Of a stretch of DNA of 35,094 nucleotides, positions 13,212 through 20,264 are shown in pieces (the stretch's first letter is position 1; every line of letters starts with the position of its first letter). The stretch is taken from the NCBI GenBank assembly GCA_038522635.1, contig JBCBJZ010000016.1:1-35094 (forward strand). Direction: 5' to 3'. The position numbers were made by a program, and so were the translations under genes. The notes below the pieces were generated by a model. The model was not told the origin of the DNA, did no database searches, and saw only the letters and a list, made by a program, of their open reading frames with translations. This stretch comes from JBCBJZ01 sp038522635. Lineage in GTDB: Bacteria; Pseudomonadota; Alphaproteobacteria; Rhizobiales; Hyphomicrobiaceae.

Positions 13212-14816
13212 GTGGGCAGGATCATTCTCGTGCACGGCACGTTCAACAGCGGCGACCATCAGGCATCAACACGCGAGGCGGCCGATTGGTGGCAGTCGGG
13301 CGGACAATTCGACGCCGAGTTGCGCCATTGGATTCAGGCGGACGACGGTTCGGTCGGGGTCGTTCCATTTGTCTGGGATGGCGCGAACAGCGAGAACTCC
13401 CGTCGGAAGGCCGGGGCGCAGTTGGCCAAGCAGCTTGACGCGCTCAAGGGAGAGCCTCACGTTCTTGTCGGTCATAGCCATGGCGGCAGTGTTATTGCGC
13501 ATGCCCTTGAGATAACCGGCCAGCTCACCCCTTGGATCACGATCGGAACGCCATTTATCCGGTCGAAATTGCATCGCCTGACGTTCAACCGGCTCAATCT
13601 GGCGGGCAGGCTGCTTTATCTACCCGTTGCCACCCTCATTTTAGCCCTCGTGCTTGCCTTGTTATTTGCGCAGGGTTTTATGAATTACTCATGGCTTCCG
13701 GACGACGAGATCTTGGCTAACGAAGGGTTTTTCAGCTGGCTGTTCCGAGCCTGGCATTTCGGATTGGCGCTGCTCCTGCTGGTTTGGGCGCTGTTGCGCT
13801 TCGACTTGCTCGAATTTTGGCGGCGATGCCAGCGAGGAGGTGCCTCGCTCGATGGTAATTGGCTCGGCCTCTGGCACCATAAGGATGAGGCAATCAATGC
13901 ACTTAAGGCGGCCCAGTCGGCACAAGTCGAGATATTTTCCGCCGAACGGCAGCGCGGCCTGTTCTACTCCGTGTTCCTGGCTGCCTTTCTAGCGGTTCAT
14001 TTTTTTCTTTCCGTTTATACCGCAGTAACTTTCCTCTTCGGCGCTGATAGTCTACGGGATATCAATGTCGACTATGTATTAGCCGCTTTTCAAGCCGCGT
14101 TGTGGTCGGGTGGGGATGCAATCGGCGACTGGTTTGTCAGCCTCGCCAAGAGTAGTCTGCCCATTGTGAAAACGGTGGGGGAGGCGCTGGTTGGCTTGAC
14201 CCGTCTTGTGCAGGATGCGATTCCTCTTATGTTTTATTTTGCCGATATCGGAGCGCTGGCGGCACTTCTCGTTGGGTTGCCTTTGTGGATGCTCCTTGCG
14301 GCGTTGCTGACCTATACCACCGGAGGGCTTCTCGCCCGGCGCATGAACGGCGCGGTCGCCGCGCAGATCATGCAGAATGCCTACGGGTTCGATATCACGC
14401 GCGAGACTGGTACGGGTGCTTTGCCATACCCCCGCGGCGCCCACGCCCAGATCAAGCTGCGGCCGCCGCTGCCCGAAACTCTGTCTCAGGAGTTGGAGCA
14501 TGTCAGCAACCGGGCCGTAGCCGCCTTCGCGCCACGGTTGCGCGATGTGCTGGCCGAACTCTCTGTCGATGACAACGCGCACGATACTCTGGCCCAGGTG
14601 GTCAGCCGGATCGATCGTGATGTCCTCATCCACACGACGTATTTCACCGTGCCGCGGATGCGAAAACTGATCGCCTACGCGATCTGCCAGTCGAATGGCT
14701 TCTCTGAGACCGCGGCATTCCTCGCAGATCCCGACTATCGACTTGTTGCAGGGTGGTATGCGGAGATCATCAGCTCAACACAGCGGCACCCTGACGATAG
14801 TCGGAGCCTGGTTTGA
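13212..14816 (+). CDS. Membrane-embedded alpha/beta-hydrolase of unknown role
   Basis: I chose the GTG at 13212 (534 residues) because it is preceded by AGAGAGG and begins directly with the first hydrolase strand, GRIILVHGTFNSG. The upstream frame extension is low complexity. Residues 1-120 form half an alpha/beta-hydrolase, with oxyanion-type HGTF and the nucleophile elbow GHSHGGS (S89). Four hydrophobic spans follow at about 134-154, 173-195, 250-276 and 338-370. Between spans 2 and 3 lies DGNWLGLWHHKDEAI, a plausible home for the missing acid and His residues. A soluble C-terminal domain (about 375-534) contains IHTTYFTVPRMRKLIAYAI. It could be a membrane-anchored lipase or esterase, or a toxic effector. 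No specific family name is claimed. It stands alone and its codons are less G+C-rich than those of its neighbours. Confidence 0.75.
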   Translation: MGRIILVHGTFNSGDHQASTREAADWWQSGGQFDAELRHWIQADDGSVGVVPFVWDGANSENSRRKAGAQLAKQLDALKGEPHVLVGHSHGGSVIAHALEITGQLTPWITIGTPFIRSKLHRLTFNRLNLAGRLLYLPVATLILALVLALLFAQGFMNYSWLPDDEILANEGFFSWLFRAWHFGLALLLLVWALLRFDLLEFWRRCQRGGASLDGNWLGLWHHKDEAINALKAAQSAQVEIFSAERQRGLFYSVFLAAFLAVHFFLSVYTAVTFLFGADSLRDINVDYVLAAFQAALWSGGDAIGDWFVSLAKSSLPIVKTVGEALVGLTRLVQDAIPLMFYFADIGALAALLVGLPLWMLLAALLTYTTGGLLARRMNGAVAAQIMQNAYGFDITRETGTGALPYPRGAHAQIKLRPPLPETLSQELEHVSNRAVAAFAPRLRDVLAELSVDDNAHDTLAQVVSRIDRDVLIHTTYFTVPRMRKLIAYAICQSNGFSETAAFLADPDYRLVAGWYAEIISSTQRHPDDSRSLV

Positions 14817-15212
14817 GTACTCCTCCGCTTCCGATTAGATCGGAGCTTCACAAAGGGGTCTCACCATCCGCTGGCGGGTGCTTCAGAGTTCGTCTTTTGG
14901 CGCTCGGGGTCACCTGCGCGAAGTGGGGCTCCCGGCTTCGGCAAGCCCCCCCGCTGCCGACATGGTCGGCGGCCTCGGGCGTGCATTCGATCCCGGATCG
15001 ACGGACGTCCGCTTCTGTATAAGCCTCGTCGGTGTGCAGCGCAGCACGGCCATGGCGGTGAATGTCGGCAGATGACCCATCGCGTCGTTCGCGCCAAGTG
15101 CTGCAAAATGACTGCTCTCCGGTGACGAGCGGACGAGCCACAACCGCCTGTTGAGGTCTCAGGTTGACCCGTTGCGGACATTCACTCGTCGTCGCTTCAT
15201 ACATGACACGCT
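14817..15212. other. Gene-free stretch, possible degenerate dispersed repeat
   Basis: No real gene is supported in these 396 bases. Minus-strand frames here give peptides such as AAGGLAEAGSPTSRR. These resemble the short spurious hypothetical proteins often annotated over dispersed noncoding repeats in alphaproteobacterial genomes. That resemblance is from memory and could not be tested. No insertion-sequence ends were seen. Confidence 0.35.
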
Positions 15213-15632
15213 TCAAGTCCAAGGAGGCTGCAATCGTTCCGGGCTGGGGAACATGGCGAGCCAAAGGCTGCGCGCGATCGTCTTGGCGGTGCAAATGACG
15301 ACAGCGGCCGGCTCAGGCGCGAAGGTCTTTTCGCAGGCCTCTCGGAACAATCCAAGCCATATCTCAAAGTCACCGTCTTGCACTTCAGCAAGTTTGATGT
15401 GCGCCGGTACCGGACGCCCTTTGTAGGTGCCAGTCTTGAGCAGAACTGACGACCAAAAGCGCTTCATAGTCGCAAGGTGTGCCGGACGGTCATCAATATG
15501 GGCGGAGAAGATTGGCCCGAGACGTGGGTCAGACCAGACTTGATCATAAAATGTATCGACGAGCGCCGCGATCTGCGCCTCGGTGATCGAAGCATGCGCT
15601 GGTGCGCGAAACCCAGCTTCGCGCCCCTCCAT
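15213..15632 (-). CDS. Group III truncated haemoglobin
   Basis: The protein is a 2-on-2 globin of group III (P subfamily), 139 residues from the ATG at 15632. That ATG has a GAGAGGG four bases upstream; a GTG at 15647 overlapping the RidA stop would add five residues. Visible marks are FYDQVW with the B10 Tyr (Y29), the distal-side MKRFWSSVLL, the proximal heme-ligand His H78 in PVPAHIKL, and the group III FEIWLGLF with W92. Group III globins bind O2, NO and peroxide-type ligands and are linked to nitrosative or microaerobic metabolism, but few are characterised. It is the last gene of a three-gene unit with RidA and an MDR oxidoreductase. Confidence 0.9.
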   Translation of the reverse strand: MEGREAGFRAPAHASITEAQIAALVDTFYDQVWSDPRLGPIFSAHIDDRPAHLATMKRFWSSVLLKTGTYKGRPVPAHIKLAEVQDGDFEIWLGLFREACEKTFAPEPAAVVICTAKTIARSLWLAMFPSPERLQPPWT

Positions 15633-15643
15633 AGAGCCCTCTC

Positions 15644-16093
15644 TCACCCATTACTTTTCGTCTTCAAGGCGAATGATACGCACAACTCGACGGCGGCATT
15701 GAGTGGCAGTCGCGGCACCGCGAATGCGCCGCGCGCGTGACGGCCGGCGTTGCTCAACACCTCTTCGAAAAGCTCCGAGGCCGCGTCCAGCACGATGGGT
15801 TGCGATTGAAAGTGGTCGGCACTCGCGATGTATCCGTCGAGCCGCAAGATACCATCAAGATTTGAAAACCCGTCCGTTACCGAGGAGATTTGAGCGAGCA
15901 CATTGAGCGCAGCGACGCGACACGCCTCGCTGCCTTCATCCAGGGTCAATTCCAAGCCGACACGCCCCTGAAAGGCAATGCGTCCGTTTTGGATTGGGAA
16001 TTGACCAGAGACAAACCCAATGCCCTGTCGAACCACGACCGCAGCGTAACGGCCTGCCGGCAAAGGCGGTTCTGGAAGCATAATGTTCGACAT
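15644..16093 (-). CDS. RidA/YjgF/YER057c/UK114 family protein
   Basis: The 149-residue protein has the RidA pattern: GFVSGQFPIQNGRIAFQGRV near the N-terminus, GSEACRVAALNVLAQI in the helix, and RHARGAFAVPRLPLNAAVEL near the C-terminus. RidA proteins are cytoplasmic trimers that hydrolyse reactive enamine/imine intermediates. The arginine that contacts the substrate carboxylate in active deaminases is present (R121). Its start is three bases after the MDR stop and its stop abuts the haemoglobin gene, so it is almost certainly co-transcribed with both. Whether it deaminates 2-aminoacrylate or acts in the pathway of the operon is open. Confidence 0.9.
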   Translation of the reverse strand: MSNIMLPEPPLPAGRYAAVVVRQGIGFVSGQFPIQNGRIAFQGRVGLELTLDEGSEACRVAALNVLAQISSVTDGFSNLDGILRLDGYIASADHFQSQPIVLDAASELFEEVLSNAGRHARGAFAVPRLPLNAAVELCVSFALKTKSNG

Positions 16094-16096
16094 GAC

Positions 16097-17119
16097 TTAT
16101 CCCACTTCGAAGACGATGTTGCCCACCGCATCGCCGGCGGCAAGGCGCGTATGAGCCAGTTCCGCCTCTTCCAACTTGAATGTCCGATCGAGGGTTGGGC
16201 GGATGGTGCCTTTGACGACCTCGTCAAGCCCCCAACGGAGATGATCAACCCCACCCATAAGCGTTCCGGCAATGCGCTTTTGCGGGAAGAAAACCGACCG
16301 GACTGGCAAGACGGCTTCAAGGCCCAGGACATTCCCCATCAGGACGGTCAGGCCCAACGGACGTGTTGCATCGACTGACCGGGCAAGATTGGGCCCACCA
16401 AGATTATCAATCACAACATCAACGCCGCCGCCTGACCAATCTCGCACGGCGTCGACCGAACTGTCGTCCAGACCAACAACAAAATCAGCTCCTAAAGCTT
16501 CGACGAAATCACGCTTTGATGGCGATCTAACCGTTGCTGCAACGCGCGCTCCGAGCGCTTTCGCGACCTGCACCATGAACGATCCGGTACCCGATGCACC
16601 TGCATGAACGAGAACCGTGGTCCCTGTCGTGACCGCTCCGACGGTCCGCACAGCTTGGACCGCTGTGACCAGCGCCATGGGTAGCGTGGCCAAATCAATT
16701 GGCGAAAACCCGTCGGGTGCCGGTAAGGTCCAACGCGCGGGCGCGGTCATGTATTCGGCGTAGGTGCCGTTCTCCGCCAGCCCGCGGATCGCATAGGAGG
16801 AAGACGCCGCGAGGAACTCCGCCCCGTGGTCCTTTGGGTCTGTGGGGTAGCCTGGCATGGGTATGACGCGATCACCCACCGCAAAGTTGATAACGTCGCT
16901 CGCCATCTCTTCAATGATGCCAACGGCATCAGATCCGAGCACGTGGGGAAAGGCGAGATCTGGGTTCACCCCGCCCTCCCGGATGTAGTGATCGAGCCGA
17001 TTTAACCCAGCCGCCTCGATGCGAATGAGCAATTCGCCCGGCCCAGGGCTCGGACGAGGGAGTTCGGATAAAGCAAAGACGGAAGGGTCGCCAAATCGTG
17101 TGATGGTCGCGGCTTTCAT
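16097..17119 (-). CDS. Zinc-free MDR oxidoreductase (quinone reductase-like)
   Basis: The 340-residue protein is a medium-chain dehydrogenase/reductase of the NADPH:quinone oxidoreductase type. The N-terminal catalytic domain begins MKAATITRFGDPSVFALSEL and contains IRIEAAGLNRLDHYIREG and HVLGSDAVGIIEE. The Rossmann NADP(H) loop is VLVHAGASGTGSFMVQVAKA at about residues 169-188. The cysteine and glutamate ligands of zinc-containing alcohol dehydrogenases are absent. The family reduces quinones and reactive enones, usually in the cytosol. The ATG at 17119 has a strong AAGGAGG five bases upstream. It is the first gene of the MDR-RidA-haemoglobin unit and is divergent from an HxlR regulator. Confidence 0.9.
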   Translation of the reverse strand: MKAATITRFGDPSVFALSELPRPSPGPGELLIRIEAAGLNRLDHYIREGGVNPDLAFPHVLGSDAVGIIEEMASDVINFAVGDRVIPMPGYPTDPKDHGAEFLAASSSYAIRGLAENGTYAEYMTAPARWTLPAPDGFSPIDLATLPMALVTAVQAVRTVGAVTTGTTVLVHAGASGTGSFMVQVAKALGARVAATVRSPSKRDFVEALGADFVVGLDDSSVDAVRDWSGGGVDVVIDNLGGPNLARSVDATRPLGLTVLMGNVLGLEAVLPVRSVFFPQKRIAGTLMGGVDHLRWGLDEVVKGTIRPTLDRTFKLEEAELAHTRLAAGDAVGNIVFEVG

Positions 17120-17190
17120 TGTTGCCTCCTTGGTTCCAGCCCGAGAGTGAGTTACGATTCGAGACTGAACTAAGCAGCGGAGGCCATGTC
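17120..17190. promoter_or_regulatory. Divergent control region, MDR operon and HxlR gene
   Basis: These 71 bases separate two divergent start codons and hold the ribosome binding sites of both (17125-17131 minus, 17179-17183 plus). HxlR-type regulators usually bind their own divergent intergenic region. The imperfect repeat AGTT...AACT at 17151-17172 is the only dyad seen, and it is weak. Regulation of the operon by this HxlR protein is inferred from layout. Confidence 0.45.
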
Positions 17191-17631
17191 ATGGAAGACG
17201 GCACGAATTCCCCACTTGGTTCCCTTTTGGGAACAGATGCCGGCTGGCCGGACGATCATCTCGACGGGCTCTACAAAGGCGCCTACGACCCAGATATCTG
17301 CCCGGTGCGGCATGTTTTGAAAGGCATTGCGGACAAGTGGACGATCTTGATCCTCGCGGGGCTCAAAGCCGGCACGCAGCGGTTTTCGGACTTGAAACGC
17401 CTTGTCCCGGATGTCTCGCAACGAATGTTGACGCAGACCCTTCGCAAGCTGGAGCGGGATGGTTACGTGACCCGCGAGGTGACGCCCTCAATCCCACCGC
17501 GCGTTGACTACGAGTTGACCCCGCTTGGCCGCTCTCTCATCGCCCAGTTGGTTCCACTCGCCCGCTGGGCGGAAGAACATCGGGCAGCAGTCTGCTGCGC
17601 ACGCGAAACTTATGACCGGGCGAATTCTTAA
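17191..17631 (+). CDS. HxlR-family transcriptional regulator
   Basis: The protein is a winged-helix regulator of the HxlR/MarR-like family, 146 residues from the ATG at 17191, chosen because GGAGG lies seven bases upstream. An in-frame extension to 17119 would overlap the divergent gene. The family signature is clear: ICPVRHVLKGIADKWTILIL with the conserved sensor cysteine (C37), TQRFSDLKRLVPDVSQRML, LRKLERDGYVTREV, then DYELTPLGRSL. HxlR members such as YodB and HypR sense quinones, diamide or aldehydes through this cysteine. It sits back to back with the MDR-RidA-haemoglobin operon and is its probable repressor or activator (inference). Two further cysteines near the C-terminus (CCARE) are notable. 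Confidence 0.92.
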   Translation: MEDGTNSPLGSLLGTDAGWPDDHLDGLYKGAYDPDICPVRHVLKGIADKWTILILAGLKAGTQRFSDLKRLVPDVSQRMLTQTLRKLERDGYVTREVTPSIPPRVDYELTPLGRSLIAQLVPLARWAEEHRAAVCCARETYDRANS

Positions 17632-17719
17632 TGCTCGGAACCACCAGGAAGACTTCCCCTTATGGCCCTTCGCGTCATTCGCATCGCTTCCGGTTCTGGA
17701 GTGAGGACAGCCACGCCGC

Positions 17720-17980
17720 CTAGACTGCCCCGCACACCACCCAACTAACGGAGTGTTCGGCTGTACTTTTCACACACTGACCATCCAACCAAGCTTGCAC
17801 ATCGGAAAGCCGATAGATCACGCGGGCACGAATGCCAGCACCAAGCTTGCAGTACTTTGCGCCAGACCCATCCACGCGTTGCCTTTCAAGCGTTCGCGTA
17901 GACAGCCCAAGCATGTCGGCCAACTGCTTCGTGTTCAGAAATACGCCCTGCCCACCGGGCAGCGTTGGAGAATTCGACAT
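17720..17980 (-). CDS. Small HTH protein (AlpA/excisionase-like)
   Basis: The likely protein is 86 residues from the ATG at 17980, where GGAG lies seven bases upstream. A longer frame to 18145 has no ribosome binding site and a low-complexity start. The core FLNTKQLADMLGLSTRTLER followed by RVIYRLSDVQAWLDGQ is the winged-HTH of the HTH_17/MerR-like group, which contains AlpA regulators and excisionases. Such proteins bend DNA at att sites or activate integrase expression. It lies 266 bases from the 3' end of tRNA-Thr, a classic integration target, but no integrase is in this window. It is probably a remnant of an integrative element, or a stand-alone regulator. Confidence 0.75.
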   Translation of the reverse strand: MSNSPTLPGGQGVFLNTKQLADMLGLSTRTLERQRVDGSGAKYCKLGAGIRARVIYRLSDVQAWLDGQCVKSTAEHSVSWVVCGAV

Positions 17981-18167
17981 AACCAATCTCCAAGCCGCAG
18001 CGTGCCTCTTGTCTTCAAGTGGAAAGATTGGCTGCTGTGTGGGGAGCCTCGCGCCTGGCTGAAAAAACGGCATCCCTAAAGTAAAAAATCGGCGCGTCAT
18101 CTGGGCTGGGGCGGGCTGCCTGCCGCCGTGCGGCGACATCGCCAACGCGTCCCCAAAAACCGCATAC

Positions 18168-18198
18168 AGTCACCTCTGGTGACTACTGGGTGAGTACT
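18168..18198. repeat. Dyad plus direct repeat near tRNA-Thr
   Basis: AGTCACC-TCT-GGTGACT (18168-18184) is a perfect 7-base inverted repeat. Its right arm is part of GGTGACTACT (18178-18187), which is repeated with one change as GGTGAGTACT (18189-18198), an 11-base step. The cluster lies between the HTH gene and the tRNA 3' end, so it may be a binding site for the HTH protein. That role is inferred from position only. Confidence 0.5.
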
Positions 18199-18246
18199 AA
18201 ATCTCTTCCGCCGCGCTGGGATTCTTACCTAACCCCTTGAAACCAT

Positions 18247-18322
18247 TGGTGCCGGCTGAGGGACTCGAACCCCCGACCCACTGATTACAAATCAGTTGCT
18301 CTACCAGCTGAGCTAAGCCGGC
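18247..18322 (-). tRNA. tRNA-Thr(UGU), CCA encoded
   Basis: The minus strand folds as a complete tRNA. The acceptor stem is GCCGGCT (5' end at 18322) paired with AGCCGGC. The D arm is GCTCAGCTGGTAGAGC. The anticodon stem ACTGA/TCAGT carries the loop TTTGTAA, so the anticodon is UGU and the tRNA reads ACA as threonine. The T arm is GGGGGTTCGAGTCCCTC. The discriminator A at 18250 is followed by encoded CCA down to 18247. Upstream on the minus strand, TTGCAC and TAACAC with 17-base spacing form a candidate promoter. Confidence 0.96.
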
Positions 18323-18347
18323 CCCAGGTGCCTGCCCACGCGTCAGA

Positions 18348-18385
18348 CGCGTGTCAGCACGTTGGGCGCGTGTTAGCGCGTTTGG
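18348..18385. repeat. Two 19-base tandem repeats
   Basis: CGCGTGTCAGCACGTTGGG (18348-18366) is followed directly by CGCGTGTTAGCGCGTTTGG (18367-18385), identical at 16 of 19 positions. A partial third copy begins at 18386. They overlap the putative tRNA-Thr promoter, so they may be a duplicated promoter or upstream element. Confidence 0.55.
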
Positions 18386-18398
18386 CGCGTGGGTGCAA
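18370..18398 (-). promoter_or_regulatory. Candidate promoter of tRNA-Thr
   Basis: On the minus strand TTGCAC (18393-18398) and TAACAC (18370-18375) are 17 bases apart. They are followed about 50 bases later by the mature tRNA 5' end. The hexamers are only partial matches to sigma-70 consensus, so confidence is limited. Confidence 0.35.
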
Positions 18399-18606
18399 AG
18401 GCCAAACCGACGGCGCACGCGCTCATCGCGCGGACGATTTTGGGACGGACGTGTCCTACACTGGCGCAGGCGCGCTGTATCGCCTGCATACGGGCTGTCC
18501 CGCCTGGTAACATCGCGGCGCTCAGTTGGGCGCCGCGCCGATCACAGCCTGAGGCATCGGCCGCTGGCCCAAGCCGTGCATTGCGCTTGCGCAGAAAACA
18601 TGGTGA

Positions 18607-18665
18607 GCGCAGCATCGCGGCGGGCATTGCAACGTAAGTGCAGCATCGCGGCGCCCGTGGCAACG
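18607..18665. repeat. Diverged 28-base direct repeat
   Basis: Two copies beginning GCGCAGCATCGCGGCG (18607) and GTGCAGCATCGCGGCG (18638) are 31 bases apart and both end in GCAACG. The 31-base period is not a multiple of three. This fits noncoding DNA upstream of the UbiA gene. Confidence 0.5.
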
Positions 18666-18818
18666 CAGGCTGCGCACGCGGCGAACCATGCTCAAACGTT
18701 CATCCGCCGCAGGTTGGGGCACCATGGGCGGCCGATCGACCGCGAGACAACAAGTAAGAGGCCGGCCGCTTGCCCCGTTTGGCGAAACGACGGCCAAAGC
18801 GTACCTGAAAGACGGGTC

Positions 18819-20258
18819 ATGAACATGCGCCCTGAGATGATCACCCCGAACGAACCGAGCGCGGCGCCCGTCGTCGCCTGGGTTTGCCTTGATACCGAGG
18901 TGCTGGCGCCCGACGATGCGTTAGAAGAGCGCCTGCGCACCTGGCGGCGCCACCCGTTGTTGCATCAGGTTGCAGCGCCCTTTGAAGGCGGCGGGTTCAC
19001 GCGCACACCGTCCGACGCGGGGCTCAGCCAGGCGGCCACCGACCCCGCGTTGCGTTGCTATGATCGCGCCATGCTGGAGCGGCTGCGCAGCGCACACGCG
19101 GCCGGCTTCACGATCGTCGCCATCAGCAGCAAGCCGGTGGCCGAAGCGCGCGCGATCGCGCTGCACGTGGGCGCCATCGACCGTGTGGTGCCCATCGAAC
19201 GAACGGCATCGGACTCACCTGAACGTGCCGGCAACGAAGCGCCGCCCCACCAACTTGCGCACGCGCTCGCCAACACACCGCTTGATGGCGTCGGCCCCAA
19301 CCCGGAAGTGCGCCACGTCAGCCGTCTCGCCGATCTCAAAACAGCAACCACCGAAGCTGATCATGCCAAAGGCGCACCGCGACGGCTAACGCCTTACGTT
19401 CGCGCGTTACGCCCGCATCAATGGTTCAAGAACGCACTCATCGGCGTGCCTCTGGTGATGGCGCATCAGGCGCTCAATCCGGCTTCGATGGGGGCGGTCG
19501 CCATCGCCATCATCGCGTTCAGCCTGTGCGCATCCGCCGTCTACATCATCAACGATGTGATCGACCTCGACGATGACCGGCGCCATCCGCGCAAGCGCAA
19601 CCGCCCGTTTGCCGCGCGCGATCTCCCGCTGCTGCACGCGCCCGCCATGATAGCGGGCTTGCTCATCACGTCGTTTGCCCTGGCCTTGGCCCTGCCCACG
19701 GCGTTCATCGCGTTGCTCGCGCTCTATTTCGCAATCACCCTTGGCTACTCGCTCGTCTTCAAGCGCATGCTGCTCGTGGACGTGATCACGCTTGCCAGCC
19801 TCTTCACCGTGCGGGTCCTGGCCGGGTCAGCAGCGCTCGCGATCCCGCCGTCATTCTGGCTGCTCGCCTTCTCGGTGTTCCTGTTCTTCTCGCTCGCGCT
19901 GGTCAAACGCTACACAGAGCTTGCCAACGAGGTGCAGGTCCGCCGCTTCTTCGAACGCGACCGCGGTTACCGCAATGAGGACCGCGAAACGCTTTCGCAG
20001 CTTGGCATCGCGAGTGGCATGATGGCGGTGCTGGTGCTCGCCCTCTACATCAATTCCGACGTGGTGAGCGGACTCTACCCGCGGCCCTACCTCATCTGGT
20101 TGCTGTGCCCGTTGATGATGTATCTGATCGGGCGGATCTGGATCTTGGCGCGGCGCAGCCAGCTTCCCGATGATCCGGTGTTCTTCGTGGTCACCGATTG
20201 GCGCTCGCTGGTGATCATGGCGTTGGGCGGAGCGTTGCTCGTCGCGGCGGCTTGGTGA
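18819..20258 (+). CDS. UbiA-family prenyltransferase with degenerate HAD-like N-terminus
   Basis: The 479-residue protein is a UbiA-superfamily integral-membrane prenyltransferase (about residues 190-479, roughly eight or nine hydrophobic spans) preceded by a soluble domain. The two UbiA acidic motifs are intact: INDVIDLDDDRRHPRKRNRP (around N245-D249) and DVITLASLFTVR (around D321). This subtype resembles decaprenyl-phosphate phosphoribosyltransferase. The N-terminal 150 residues align in pattern with the HAD phosphatase domain often fused to such proteins, but the catalytic DxD motif reads CLDTE (D25, E27) and no GDSxxD-type motif is seen. It is probably inactive as a phosphatase. I chose the ATG at 18819 because the upstream frame has no family similarity. 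Its stop lies six bases before the DprE1-like gene, with which it should work. Confidence 0.85.
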   Translation: MNMRPEMITPNEPSAAPVVAWVCLDTEVLAPDDALEERLRTWRRHPLLHQVAAPFEGGGFTRTPSDAGLSQAATDPALRCYDRAMLERLRSAHAAGFTIVAISSKPVAEARAIALHVGAIDRVVPIERTASDSPERAGNEAPPHQLAHALANTPLDGVGPNPEVRHVSRLADLKTATTEADHAKGAPRRLTPYVRALRPHQWFKNALIGVPLVMAHQALNPASMGAVAIAIIAFSLCASAVYIINDVIDLDDDRRHPRKRNRPFAARDLPLLHAPAMIAGLLITSFALALALPTAFIALLALYFAITLGYSLVFKRMLLVDVITLASLFTVRVLAGSAALAIPPSFWLLAFSVFLFFSLALVKRYTELANEVQVRRFFERDRGYRNEDRETLSQLGIASGMMAVLVLALYINSDVVSGLYPRPYLIWLLCPLMMYLIGRIWILARRSQLPDDPVFFVVTDWRSLVIMALGGALLVAAAW

Positions 20259-20264
20259 TCGACG

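Larger units (their letters stand above)
18323..18818. other. Repeat-bearing spacer between tRNA-Thr and the UbiA gene
   Basis: No gene is supported in these 496 bases. The plus-strand frame is open and continuous with the UbiA frame, but its translation is Arg/Ala/Ser-rich and has no ribosome binding site. It holds a 19-base tandem duplication (18348-18385) upstream of the tRNA and a diverged 28-base direct repeat (18607-18634 and 18638-18665). The second repeat is out of frame by one base, which argues against coding. The promoter for the plus-strand envelope operon should lie here, but none was obvious. Confidence 0.45.

Noticed and set aside
18351..18818. In-frame extension of the UbiA gene to the tRNA
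   Set aside because: The extension is Arg/Ala/Ser-rich, carries a direct repeat shifted by one base and has no upstream ribosome binding site.
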